Shown here: positions 36,470-48,158 of the stretch, piece by piece
Position numbering within the stretch: the first letter of the stretch is position 1
How the letters are laid out: every line of letters starts with the position of its first letter
Origin: Rhizomys pruinosus
Taxonomy: Eukaryota > Chordata > Mammalia > Rodentia > Spalacidae
DNA length: 64,000 nucleotides
Direction of reading: 5' to 3'
Assembly: GCA_009823505.1 (NCBI GenBank)
Contig: VZQC01007104.1
Coordinates: forward strand, 8,234 to 72,233
Program-made: the position numbers and the translations under genes
Notes under the pieces: model-generated
What the model was told of the DNA's origin: nothing
What the model saw: the letters and a program-made list of their open reading frames with translations, nothing else
Database searches by the model: none

Positions 36470-36800
36470 TCTCCATGCCCAAAGAAGGAAAGAATGATAA
36501 ACACAGGAAAGAACTAGAGGGAGAGAATGACAAGCACTGAAAAGAACTAGAAGAAAGGAAATGCAAACTCCAAAAATAACTAGAGGAAGAGAAACACAGA
36601 CTCCGAAGAGAACTGGAGGAAGAGAAACACAATGTCTGAAAAGAACTAGAGGGAGTGAAAGACAAACTCTGGAAGGAACTGGAAACACTGAAAAGATCCC
36701 TGGCGGAAATGAAAAAAGGATACTAGTAAAGCAAGGAGCTACAAGTAGAGAATGACAAGCTCCAAAGGGAAATGGAAATACTAAAGAAATCACAGGAAGA
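36470..36800 (+). repeat. Heptad-repeat expansion in L1 ORF1 coiled coil
   Basis: A run of near-repeats built on GAACTAGAGGGAGAGAATGA and AGAGGAAGAGAAACACA, each about 40 bp, reading K-E-L-E-(E/G)-E-(K/N)-x-K/H-x-L. It codes for a long charged coiled coil in the ORF1 N-terminal half, with internal stops. The younger L1 (39530-39800) has a shorter form. Confidence 0.7.
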
Positions 36801-37865
36801 AATTAAAAAAGAAATGGAACATTCATCCAATCAACAGGAAAGGATGGGAGAAAGCCTCAGAAGCAGAATGGATAAAACATAAAATAGAATATAAGACCTT
36901 CAGGACAACACAGAGCAACTAAAATGCTTAAGTGAAGACTATGAAAAATTTAAAAAAATGCAGAGTATAATAACCAGGAAATGTGGGATTCTATGAAAAG
37001 TCCAAATCTCCACATCATAGTGATAAAAGAAGGAGAAGAATCCCTCCCCCCCAAAAAACAGTATTGACCAGATCTTCAACAAGATAAAAGAAAATTTCCC
37101 GAAACTGAAAAAAGACAAACCTATACAAATATAAGTACCACATAGAACACCTAACAGACAAGACCAGAAAAGAAATTCCCCACACCACATCATAGTTAAA
37201 ATGCTAGATGCTCAAAACAAAGACAAACTACTGAAAGCCACAAGAAAAAAAAAATAAACCACAGGAAACAAAACAAGTTACATAATCAGGGGAAACCCAT
37301 CAGAATTACAGCTGACTTCTCATTGCAAACTATGAAAACCAGAAGAACATGGACCAAAGTATTCCCAGTGCTAAATGATTTAGATGCCAACCCAGATTAC
37401 TATATGCAGCAAAAATGTCAATCATAGTTGAAGGAAAAAGAAAAATCTTTCATACCCAAACAAAGTGAAAGAATACATGTCAAAAACCACAACACTTCAG
37501 AAAATACTCAAAGCAATCCAAAAAACAGAGGAAAGGAGCAACTATCCCCAACCAACTAAAGAGAGAAAGTAATAAAAACATAACAGAGTAAATACAAATC
37601 TAGACCAAGAATGCATACCAAGAATAAGTTGAAAGGAAGCAACATACATATCTCAATAGTGACCTTAAATATCAATGAGTTAAATGCCCCAATCAAAAGA
37701 CATAGATTGGGAGAATGGATTAGGAAACAGAATCCATCTATAGGCTGTCTACAAGAAATCCATCCCACCCTCAAGGATAGACACCAACTCAAAGTGTCAG
37801 GATGGAAAAAAGATATTCCAAGCAAATGGTACCAAAACTCAAGCAGTAGTTGCTATTTTTTAATT

Positions 37866-38074
37866 ATTTTTTATGTGTATGTGTGTACTGTCTGCATGTA
37901 TGTTGGTGCACCCGTGTCATACAATGTCTTGGAGATCAGTAGAAGGTATCAGATTCCCCTGGAACTGGAATTAAAGACAGTTCTTAGCCGCCATGTGGGT
38001 GCTGGGAGTCAAACCCATGTCCTCTGCCAGAGCAGTTGGCACTCTTAACCACTGAGCCATCTCTCCAGCCCCAG
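37866..38074 (-). mobile_element. B2 SINE in host L1 ORF2
   Basis: Antisense B2. TTGCTATTTTTAAT on the left and TTGCTATTTTAAT on the right are the target-site duplication. Confidence 0.94.
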
Positions 38075-38813
38075 GAATTGCTATTTTAATATCAGACAAA
38101 ATAGACTTCAGAGTAAAGTCAATCAGAAGAGAGAAAGAGGGCCACAACATCCTTATCAGAGGAACAATTAACCAGGAAGACATTACAATCCTAAATATTC
38201 ATGCAACAAACTCAGGTGCACCGAACTATATAAACACAATTCTGTGGGTCATTCAGACATAGATGAATTCCAACACACTAATAGTGGGGGACTTCAATAC
38301 CCCACTGAGCCCCTTGTATAGATCAACTGAACAAAAACAGAGAAACATTTGGAACTGTATAGTACAATGAAACAAATGGACCTCACAGACATCTACTGAA
38401 TATTTCACACAAACACCAGCACCCCATCGAACATTCTCCAAAATCGACCACATATTGTGATGCAAAAGACACCTCAACAAATATAAAAAGGATTGAAATA
38501 ATGTCATGCATTCTATCAGACCACAGTGCAATAAAGCTCAATAATAACACCAGAATAAGCCTGGGTATAAGAACACATGGAAACTACACAACACAATCCT
38601 AAATAATGAATGGGTCAGGGAAGAAATAAAGAACAAGATAAAAGTATTCATGGAAATAAATGAAAAAGACAATACAACAGACCAAAAACTGTGGGATACT
38701 TAAATGCAGTCCTAAGAGGTAAATTTATAGCGCTAAATGCCCACATCAAAAAGATAGAAATGTGAAAATAAGTGATCTAACACTATAGCCAAAAAAATTG
38801 AGAGACAATGAGT

Positions 38814-39250
38814 GCTCAGAGCTTAGATCGGGGATTTCCCAAGACCACCTGAAACACGGGTAGGAGCTGGGCACTTCAGCCAGGCAGATTGTTGGATAAT
38901 CCTATCTCTGGCTTGGATAATTGTCCCATTTGTTTGATTAAATCATTGTCTTGTGTGGCTGTGTTGGAGGAGTCATCATGCTAGCTGGCATAAAAGGTGG
39001 GTCTGTTGTCATTGTGATGCTTGAGTGCACAGAGCATAGATTGGGGATTTCCCAGGACCACCTGAAGCAGAGTACCAGGGCACAGGCTAAACAGGCATAT
39101 CTCCTACCCCCAACCCCCTAACCCTGCCACCTGGAATTACTGAGACAGTGTCCAAGTGGTTTCTTTGGAGAACCTTCAGAACAGAAAGGGAAGAGTGAGT
39201 TAGACTTCCAATTGAAAGCCTAAAACTTAGATAAGTCAACACTCCATAAG
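38814..39250 (+). promoter_or_regulatory. L1 5' UTR monomers of a second type (~217 bp, 2 units)
   Basis: GGGGATTTCCCAAGACCACC near 38829 recurs as GGGGATTTCCCAGGACCACC near 39046, with AGAGC(T/A)TAGAT just before it each time. These are unlike the 213-bp units at 4784-5457. Being the first sequence of a full-length L1, they are its likely internal promoter. The GGGGATTTCCC core also resembles an NF-kB site; that is only a motif match. Confidence 0.7.
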
Positions 39251-39409
39251 CAAGGAGAAAAACAAATCAATCAATCAATCAATCAATCAATAAAACAAAC
39301 AAACAAACAACAAAAAACGACGAAGGTATCTGAAGGAGGCAGGCAAAGCAACCCTTCAACACAATGAGGAGGCATTTGACATTCACATTGGAATGCAGGC
39401 AAAGAGAAA

Positions 39410-40808
39410 CCCACATGCCAGGGAAACGACAAAGGCACAACATGGGAAATGTGCAGGATAATTCCACACCAAGCTCTGCCAACCCTGTGGCAGATTCCTA
39501 CTGGGGATAGCTCAGGACACAGATCTTAGAGGAACAATTTTGGACATATTCAAAGAAATAAAAGAATATAAAGAACAAGTCAGAGAACTAAGAAGAGAGA
39601 ATGAAACACTCAAGAATGATCTAGAGAGAGAGATTAACAAATGCCAGAAATAACCAGAGGGAGAAAATGACAAACTCCGGAAGGAAGTAGAAACAGTGAA
39701 AAGATCCCATGTTGAAATAAAAAAGGAATATGCGAAGCAAAGAGCTACAGAAAGAGATTGAGAATCTCCAAAAGGAAGTGGAAACACTAAAGAAATCACA
39801 AGATGAAATGAAAAAGAAATCAAACACGCATCCAACCAAGAGGAAATGAATGGAAAATGCCTCAGAAGTAGAATGGAGGAAGCAGAACAAAGAATATCAG
39901 ACCTGGGAGATAACACAGAACAACTAAAACCTCAAGTAAAGGCTATGAAAAATTGTAAAATACACAAAAGTGGAACAACCAGGATCTGTGGGACACTATG
40001 AAAAGATCAAACTATTGGGCTGGAGAGATAGCCTAGTGGTTAAGAGCACCGACTGCTCTTGCAGAGGAGCCGGGTTCAATCCCCAGCACCCACATGGAGG
40101 CTGAGAACCGTCTGTAACTCCAATTCCAGGAGAACTCCAGTTCCAGGGGAATCCGAGACCCTCTTCTGACCTCTGCGGCATTGCACAACATGGGTGCACA
40201 GACCTACAAGCAGACAGTACATTCATACACATACAAAAATAAATAAATAAAAAAGGAAAATATCAAACTATCACATCATAGGAATAGAGAAGGAGAAGAA
40301 TCCCAAGAGAATGATATTGATCAGATCTTCAACAGAGTAATAGATGAAAATTTCCCCAAACTAAAATAAGACAAACCAATACAAATACAAGAAGCATATA
40401 CAACATCAAACAGACATGATCAGAAAAAGAAACTCTCCACACTATATCATAGTTAAAATGTTAGATGCCCAAAATAAAGACAAAATTCTGAAAGCCACAA
40501 GAGAAAAAAAAGTTACATATAAGGGGAAACCCATCACAATTACAACTGACTTCTCAGTGCGAACTATGAAAGCAAGAAGAACGTGGAGCAAAGCATTCCC
40601 AGTGTTAAAGGACTATAGATGCCAACCCAGGTTACTATACCCAGCAAAAATGTTGGTTATAGTTGAAGGAGAGAGAAAAATCTTCCATGACATAAATAAG
40701 ATGATAGACTACATGTCCAGAAAACCTACCCTTCAGAGAATACTTGAAGCAATTCAAAGGACTGAAAAAAGGAGCAACCATCCCCAGGAAACTAGAAAGA
40801 GAAATTAA
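39410..40808 (+). pseudogene. LINE-1 ORF1, broken
   Basis: The N-terminal part encodes a charged coiled coil (I-F-K-E-I-K-E-Y-K-E-Q-V-R-E-L near 39547). A B2 splits it at 40017-40259. The C-terminal RNA-binding/CTD part is open at 40416-40808 and includes the typical Y-K-G-K-P-I-T-I-T and L-L-Y-P-A-K motifs. ORF1 protein normally trimerises and coats L1 RNA. Stops in the coiled coil plus the B2 inactivate it. The start codon was not located with confidence. Confidence 0.8.
40017..40259 (+). mobile_element. B2 SINE inside L1 ORF1
   Basis: GGGCTGGAGAGATAGCCTAG to an AAAATAAATAAATAAAAAAG tail. GATCAAACTAT and TATCAAACTAT flank it. Confidence 0.95.
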
Positions 40809-40846
40809 TAAAAGCGTCACTGCAGAAGTAGAAACCTAGACCAAAA

Positions 40847-43800
40847 ATGCAAATGGATAATAAGGTAAAAGGAAGCAATACACATCTTTCAGTTATAACC
40901 TTAAATATTAATGGACTAAACTCCCCAATCAAAAGACATAGACTGGGAGATTGGATTGGAAACAGAATCCATCTATATGCTGCCTATGAGAAACGCATCT
41001 TAACTTCAAGGATAGGCACCACTTTAAAGTGAAAGAATGGAAAAAAATTCCAAGCAAATTGTACCAAAAAGAAAGCAGGTCTTGCCATTTTAATATCAGA
41101 CAAAATAGACTTCAAAATAAAAGAAATCAGAAGAGATAAAGAAGGCAATTGCATTTTTATCAAAGGAACAATTGACCATGAAGATTTCACAATCATGAAT
41201 ATATACGCACCAAACTCTGGTGAACAAAACTTTACAAAGACAATTCTCCATGACCTCAAGGCACAGATTAAACCTAGTACACACATAGTAGGGGACTTCA
41301 ATACCCCACTGAACACTTTGGACAGGTCAACTGGACAAAGAATAAACAGACAGACATCTGAACTGAATGATACGTTACACCAAATGGAACTCACAGACAT
41401 CTACTGAATATTCCACCCTAATACCAGAGAATACACTTTTGACTCAGCACCCCAAGGAACATTCTCCAAAATTGACCACATACTGGGACACAGAAGAAAC
41501 CTCCACAAACACAAAAATATTGAAATAATTTCATGCATTGTATCAGACCACAGTGTAATAAAGCTCAATATCAGTATCAGGATAAGCCCTAATATCTACA
41601 AGAACACATGGAGACTAAACGACACACTCTTGAATAATGAATGGGTCAAGGAAGAAATCAAGAAAGAAATAAAAGCATTCCTGGAACTGAACGAAAGTGA
41701 TAATACATCACAACAAAACTTATGGGATACTTTAAAAGCAGTCCTAAAAGGGAAGTTTATAGCCCTGGGTGCCTACATTAGAAAAACAGAAAGAGCACAG
41801 GTGAACAATCTAGCACTGCAGCTAAAAAAACTTGAGAGACAACAACAAATGAACCCTAAATGCAGCAGACAGGAAGAAATAACAAATCAGAGCACAAATC
41901 AATGAAGTAGAAACAAAGAAAACAATACAAATAATCAATAACTCCTTTGAGACAATAAATAAGATAGACACACCTCTAGCCCAGTTAACCAAAAGAAAGA
42001 AGGAACAATGAAAAATATATAGAATCTGTGATGAAAGAGGAAATATTACAACAATGAAAAGATCCATATGATCATACAGGAATACTTAAAAAACCTATAC
42101 TCTACTAAGTTTGAAAACCTAGGTGCAATGTATGAAATCTGAAATCCTGGGAATGACCAAAGGTCAACCAAGAAGAGATCGACAGCTTAAACAGATTCAG
42201 AATATATGAAGAAATTGAAGATGTAATAAGAAACCTCCCAACTAAACAAAGCCTAGGCACAGATGGTTTCACAGCAGAATTCTATAAAACATTTCAAAAA
42301 GACCTACAACCATTATTATTCAAATTGTTCAGAATGATACAACCAGAGGGAATTCTCCCAAATTCCTTCTATGAAGCCAGCATCACTCTAATACCAAAGC
42401 CAGGCAAAAATACAACCAAAAAAGAGAACTATAGACCCATCTCATTAATGAACACAGATGCAAAAATTCTCAAGAAAATACTTGCAAACCACATATGTAG
42501 GAAAGAAATTTTGCTTGGCTTGAGGCAGCACCTGTAAGACTTGTCACACAAAACCTCCAAGAGTTATTTGATATCTCTGTGGGCATTCAGTTGTCTCTGT
42601 GAGTTATCTATAGCACTGGAAGTTCAGGGATATTGCAGTGTTTTCTTGTCTCACCTATCTCTGCAAAGTTCCAGAACCAGATGGCCCCTTCCCTTGAGGT
42701 ACTGAGCAGAATGTTGCACCTCTCATTTACTGGTTGCACAAACAGGATCTCTGCAGCTCCCCTGGTAGGAGCCAATGTGGCTCACCCTTTCCTTCTGCCT
42801 GCCCCCCACTTCCTTGCCCGGAGTACAGTAAACTTTGGTATATAAGCATACTGCTGCCATGATTAAAAGAGAGAGTGTTTCATCCTGTGGGCTTTCTCTG
42901 AGTCTGTGTCTGCCTTTCTTTGTCTTTCTATACTCTCAGGTAACTTTCTCATGGTCCCCTCCCCCTCTTTGCCAGAGCTAAGCCTAGAGACTGTCTGCCT
43001 GCAAGCAGGAGACAGCCTTGAAGCTTGCAGTCCTGTAGAATTGCCCATCCTGGTTCTAGAATGGAAGAATATCAAGTGGATTGCAGCCATGCGTGAATAA
43101 AGGAACATTCAGATGATTAGTAAACTCTGACATGCATACAGAACCACATCAAGAATATCATTCATCATGACCAAGTTGGATTCATACCAGAGATGCAGGG
43201 ATGGTTCAACATACAAAAATCAATAAATATCATAAAACGTACAAATGGACTGAAAGACAAAAAACACAATCATTTCAATTGATGCAGAAAAAGCCTTTGA
43301 CAAAATTCAGCATCCCTTCATGCTTAAAGTTCTAGAGGGAATTGGATTGGAGAGACCATTCCTCAATGTAATCAAGGCCATATAGAGGAAACCCACAGCC
43401 AATAACATCCTAAATGGGGAAATGACAGAAGCATTCCCTTTAATGCTAGGAACTCGGCAAGGCTGCCCCTGTCATCACTCCTCTTTAATGTAGTGCTTAA
43501 AACACTTGCTAGAGCAATAAGGCAAGAAAAGGAAATTAAAGGAGTACTAATTGGAAAAGAGGAAGTCAAGCTATCCCTTTTTGTTTATGATATGATTGTT
43601 TATTTAAGGGATGCTAAAAACTCCACCAGAAAACTTCTAGAAACGATTAAGAGCTTCAGTAAAGTGGCAGGATACAAAATTAACCTAAAAAATCAGTAGC
43701 CTTTCTTTACACCAACAACAAGAAACTGAATAACGAATACAAGCAGAACTTCCCTCTCACAGTAGCCTCAGAAACAATAAAATCCCAAGGAACAAACCTA

Positions 43801-45260
43801 ACCAAAGACACCAAAGATCTCTACAAAAAATTTTAAAACCCTGAAGAAGGAAATTGAAGAAGACATCAGAAGTTGGAAAAACCTCCCATGCTCATGGATT
43901 AGTAAAATTAATATATAAAAATGTCCATTTTACCCAAACTCTTGTACAGATTCAATACAATCCCAATTAAATCACCAAAAGTTTCTTCACAGGCTTGGAA
44001 AAAAGTGTCCTTAAATTCATCTTGAAAAACAAAAGACCCCAAATAGCCAAAGCAACCCTAAGTGTAAACAGTAATACAGGGGGCATATTTATACCAGACT
44101 TCAAACTATACTACAAGGCTACAGTCATAAAAACAGCTTGGTACTGACATAAAAATAGACCTGTTGACCAATGTAACAAAACTGAAGATCAAACTTGAGC
44201 ACATACAATTTGAGCCACCTCATATTTGACAAGAGGGCCAAGAAGACACAATGGAAGAAGGACAGCATCTTCAGCAAGTGTTGTTGGTAAAACTGGATCA
44301 CCACTTGTAGAAGAATGAAATTAAACCCCCACCTCTTGCCCTATACAAAAGTCAACTCCAGATGGATCAAAGACCTCAACGTGAAACCCCAAACTCTGAA
44401 GGCAACAGAAGAAAAATTTGGCAGCAGCCTACAAGACACAGGCATAAGAAAAGATCTCCTAAATCAGACAGCAGCTGCACAAGAGTTAAAATTGATAAAT
44501 GGGACCTCATTAAGCTGAAAGCTTCTGTACATTAAAAGAAACGATCAAGGAAGTGAAGACAAAATCCACAGAGTGGGAGGAAACCTTTATCACAGATACA
44601 TCTGACAAATCATTGACTTCCGGAGTATATAAACTACTCAAAATACAAATAAGAATGAAACCAAATGAGTCACTCAAAAGATGGAGCAAAGAGCTGAACA
44701 GAGACTTCACAAGTGAGGAATTAGAGGTGGCTGAGAAACATCTTTAAAAGTGTTCTACATTGCTAATAATTAAGGAAATGCAAATTAAAACCACTTTAAG
44801 ATATCATCTCACTCTGATAAGACTGGCTAGGATCAAGAAAACAAATGATACCAAGTCCTGGGTAGGTTGTGGGGAAAGGGGAACACTCATCCACTGCTGG
44901 TGGGAATGTAAACTCGTACAACCACTATGGAAAGCAGTGTGGAGAACCGTTGGAAGTGTCGGAATGAACTTGACAGCTGACCCAGCCATACCACTCCTGG
45001 GTATATACCCACAAGACTCATCTTACCGCAGAGATACATGCACAGCCATGCCTATTGCAGCTCTCTTCACAATAGCAAAGAGCTGGAACCAACCCGAGTG
45101 CCCCTCAAGTGACTGGTCAATAGAGAAAATGAGGTACATCTACAGAATGGAGTTCTATGCAGTGGTAATGAAAGATGACATCATGAGCTTTGCAGGTAAA
45201 TGGATAGAGCTAGAAGATATCATGCTAAGTGAAGTAATACAGTCCCAGAAAATCAAATGA
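40847..45260 (+). pseudogene. LINE-1 ORF2 (endonuclease-reverse transcriptase), broken
   Basis: Starts with the usual L-N-I-N-G-L-N-S-P-I-K-R motif at about 40900. The endonuclease continues to 41600, the RT from 42200, and the cysteine-rich C-terminus lies at 44860-44900. Scattered stops and frameshifts and a 637-bp LTR insertion at 42496-43132 destroy it. Y-D rather than A-D-D is read at the RT motif near 43585 (F-V-Y-D), a change in a catalytic motif. Confidence 0.85.
42496..43132 (+). mobile_element. Solo LTR (probable), nested in L1 ORF2
   Basis: A 637-bp insert beginning TGTAGG and ending CTGACA (TG...CA ends). It has a TATATAAG box at 42839-42846, ATTAAA at 42862 and a pyrimidine-rich end. 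The L1 matches stop and resume on its two sides (CTTGCAAACCACATA | insert | TGCATACAGAACC). No retroviral coding sequence is inside, so it looks like a recombined solo LTR of a class II type. The flanking 6-mers CACATA/TGCATA match only 4 of 6, so the exact ends are uncertain. Confidence 0.65.
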
Positions 45261-45389
45261 CAATTGGTATCCATCATCTGTGGATACTAGTGCCAGTTAC
45301 CTAATTGTATGTCAAACTGAGCAATGTTAATGTGATCTGAAAACAACTGTGCTCTTATACTGTGAATCCCTTAAAAATAATTAAACTTA

Positions 45390-45477
45390 AAAAAAATTGA
45401 GAGACAACCACAAATGGACCCTAAACCCAACATACAGGAAGAAATAACAAAAATCAGAGCAGAAATCAATGAAACAG
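45390..45477 (+). mobile_element. Host LINE-1, 88-bp middle piece
   Basis: The ORF2 stretch between the nested L1 and the ERV-L. It continues 38808 on the left and 52487 on the right, and matches about 41825-41910 of the nested L1. Confidence 0.9.
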
Positions 45478-45946
45478 TGTGATGGTTAATCCTGGGTGTC
45501 AACTTGACTGGACGAAGGAACAAATAAGAGAAAGAGGATCTTCGGATTGGACCACCTCAACCCGGATGGTCCACTCCAAATGTGGGTGTTACCTTCTGCT
45601 GGCAGGCAGTATTAAAGGCCATGGCAGAGGGAGCTGGTCCCTTTTTTTCCTGTGGCTTGCCTCTCTCACTGGTGAGTTTGTCTTGCTGCTGTGATCAACC
45701 CTTTGAATGCCAGTGTGTACTGAGACTGGCAGATCTCCTGGAATCCATCAGGCCTTCAGCACCAGATTGGACTACTGAGACATCCAGCCTTGCGGACTGA
45801 GCAGTTCCCTGGATTCTCAGCCTCTCCAGTGTGGCGTGGCTACTGTTGGACTCCTTGAACTCTGTCATGTGAGCAAATCAATAAATTGTATATAGCTATA
45901 TATTCGTCCTGTCGCTTCTGTTTTTTAGAGAACCCTGATTAATACA
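45478..45946 (+). repeat. ERV-L 5' LTR
   Basis: Starts TGTGATGGTTAATCCTGGGT and ends CTGATTAATACA. AATAAA at 45880-45885 is the probable polyadenylation signal. It differs from the 3' LTR at about 35 positions plus a few small indels by eye. Confidence 0.93.
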
Positions 45947-45951
45947 GATTT

Positions 45952-45969
45952 TGGTACCAGGAGTGGTTC
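45952..45969 (+). promoter_or_regulatory. Primer binding site, tRNA-Leu type
   Basis: TGGTACCAGGAGTGGTTC, 5 bp after the LTR, is complementary to a leucine tRNA 3' end, the primer type that names ERV-L. Confidence 0.8.
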
Positions 45970-46041
45970 TAGAGCAACAGAATTCAAAGGACGGATTTCT
46001 TTAGAGGGCTTGGTAGTTTCTGGAGCCAGCTCTCCAACCCA

Positions 46042-47451
46042 ATGAAACCTAGAGTTACTGAAGGCTCTCCTGGTGGCATGAAGAGGAATGATAATCCTTG
46101 GTGCAGACTATTTGATGTAATTATGAAGATAGATCCATTTGACTCACCTAACTCGCCTCTTGTGAGAAGCAAGGAATTTAGTGACTCTATATATAAAAGT
46201 TTGAGAAATTGCGGAAAAAATAAGGAAAATAATGATATTGCCTGGTTGCTCCTAGCATGTCTGGATAAAGTGATAGGGGAAAATAAGGAGCTCAGTGATA
46301 AAAATGACCAGCTCCATATTCGATACAACAGTTTAAAAGTTTCCAAGTGTGATCTGGAAAAGCATCTTCTCTCCACGAGCCAAAGAGCTAAAGTGGCAGA
46401 AAAATCAAGCTGGAGCCCTAATTATACGTTTGGCTGATTTACAACGCAAATTTAATTCCCAGCCATGAAGAGTGCCAGCAGTCAAAGTGAGAGCACTGGT
46501 GGGGAAAGGGTGGAACCCTGAAACTTGGGATGGAGATGTGTGGGAGAACCACGATGATGAGGATTTTGAACCCTCGGATTCTGAGGGATTTTCTTTATCT
46601 GAGGAATTAATCTCTCCACCCTCAGCAGAGAATCCACACCCTACACATCCCTCCTCCCCACCATGCCTGAGGAGAGGGGGAGCTAATGACCCTAAGGGCC
46701 CAACAATTGTTGCCTCTAGACCTATAACCAGAATGAAGGCAAGCAAGCCCCTAAAGGTGAGATAGAAAGTGTGGCCCATGAGGAGGTACGCTATACCACT
46801 AAAGAAATTAATGAGCTTGCCGATTCATTCCGGCAGAAGCCCAAGGAATATGTGTGGGAATGGATTTTAAGGGTGTGGGATAATGGTGGAAGGAATATTA
46901 AATTGGATCAGACTGAGTTTATCGATATGAGCCCACTGAGTAGAGATTCTAGGTTTAACATGGAATCTCAAGTAGTTAAAAAAGGTGTTAAATGTTTATT
47001 TGAATGGTTGGCTGACATATTTATTAAAACATGGTTTACTAACAGCGAGTTAGAGATGCCTGATATTCCTTGGCTTAGTATTGATGAAGGGATTGTGAGG
47101 GTCAGGCAGATGGGCATGCTCGAGTGGATTCGAAGTGTAAGACCACATTCTCCACAATATGAGGACCCAAAGGACATGCCTTTCTCTGAGTTTATAAGAT
47201 GGAAAGTACTGAGAGAGACACCAGAACATTTGACGAGCTTTGTTTTTGCTCTACATCTTATGCAAGATCTTACAGTTAGAGAAGTTGTTGCTTGCTTTCA
47301 TAAATTAAATGTACATGTAATAGGTTTAACAGGACCTCAAGGTAGGCATCAGGTGGCAGCACTGAATCACAGAAGGCCAGATGAGCGTAGTTATCATAGT
47401 TATCATAATGGGCAGCAAAGGCAAAACAATGCCTATAATGGCATGACATGA
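46042..47451 (+). pseudogene. ERV-L gag, broken by frameshifts and stops
   Basis: Gag-like coding sequence is spread over three pieces. 46042-46437 is in frame 1 and includes a leucine-rich coiled stretch. 46472-46765 is in frame 2 and is acidic and proline-rich. 46771-47451 is again in frame 1 and is a tryptophan-rich capsid-like region ending in a basic Gln/Asn/His-rich tail. The frame change and in-frame stops between pieces prevent a full Gag. No zinc-knuckle CCHC motif is visible. The mouse restriction gene Fv1 arose from an ERV-L gag (established knowledge); nothing here shows such use. Confidence 0.8.
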
Positions 47452-48140
47452 AATGATCTTTGGAGCTGGCTAATTAATCATGGTGTTCCCAGGAACCAAA
47501 TACATAAGAAGCCTACTAAGATTTTATTTGATCTGTATAAGCAAAAAATCTCTAGAACAAATGACAAGAAGTCAACATTGGATTTCAGCAGTAGTGAATC
47601 CCGTCCAGTTTGTACCGTCCAGCAGCATGAATCATCGGAGGCAGACCAGGAATTAATCACTCATTTAACTTGTTTCTTGTAGTTTCTTTCAATGATACTA
47701 TTTACATCACTATTTACATCTTAACTAATACTACTAACAATTGCATGCAATTACTAATGCTACTAACTATTACTACAACAACAGCCTAGAAACCAAGAAT
47801 ATTTATACCAGTAATGAACCAATCAGCAGACAGATTATATAACATAGTGGACCATAGTGGATCAATTAATAGATAAGTTTTGCATCCATAGATACAATTT
47901 CTTATGTAAGATATTATGTTCATGAAGTTGACAAGGTAACATAACATATCATCTTAAAGGTTACTGAAGCATGCACACTGTGTTCTTCAGCCAGCGCCTT
48001 TTGGGTACAGACCAAACGCCATGGCTATGGACCAAGTGCCATTTCTTTTCAGCCTGTCACTTCAGGCACTCTTTGACTCTGACACAGTTAACCAGTTTCC
48101 AGACTTGAGACAGTTCACAGACCCAGAAACCCTTGAATGA
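47452..48140 (+). other. Non-coding stretch between ERV-L gag and pol
   Basis: Stops occur in all frames. About 47680-48050 is AT-rich with TACTAAC/TTACTA repeats and differs in composition from the flanking coding parts, so it may be a foreign insertion or a decayed end of gag. A gag-to-pol overlap, usual in ERV-L, is not visible. Confidence 0.5.
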
Positions 48141-48158
48141 AGTGGTGGCTGTGTTCCA

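Larger units (their letters stand above)
36240..38808 (+). mobile_element. Host LINE-1, left part: ORF1 and start of ORF2
   Basis: Sense L1. ORF1-type coiled-coil sequence from about 36470 is followed by the ORF1 C-terminal region (37190-37570) and the ORF2 start and endonuclease (37611 onward, L-N-I-N-E-L-N-A-P-I-K-R). Both frames are broken. A B2 interrupts ORF2 at 37866-38074. At 38808 the element is cut by another L1 and resumes at 45390, then is cut again by the ERV-L and resumes at 52487. The 5' limit, about 36240-36430, is uncertain. Confidence 0.85.
38809..45389 (+). mobile_element. Nearly full-length LINE-1 (6.6 kb) nested in the host L1
   Basis: AAAAAAATTGAGAGACAA lies at 38791-38808 and again at 45390-45407, an 18-bp target-site duplication. 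Outside it the host L1 ORF2 is continuous. Inside, in order: 5' UTR with two ~217-bp monomers (from 38814), ORF1 (to 40808), ORF2 (40847-45260) and a short 3' UTR with a short A tail. Both frames carry lesions. It later received a B2 (40017-40259) and an LTR (42496-43132). Confidence 0.92.

Noticed and set aside
36118..36540. 140-codon open frame with long His-Thr runs (also one near 20000-20228)
   Set aside because: It translates a (CA)n or (TG)n microsatellite plus flanking sequence. No family resemblance.
46042..47451. Domesticated gag gene comparable to Fv1
   Set aside because: The region has frame changes and stops between its three open pieces, so no full Gag-like protein is possible.
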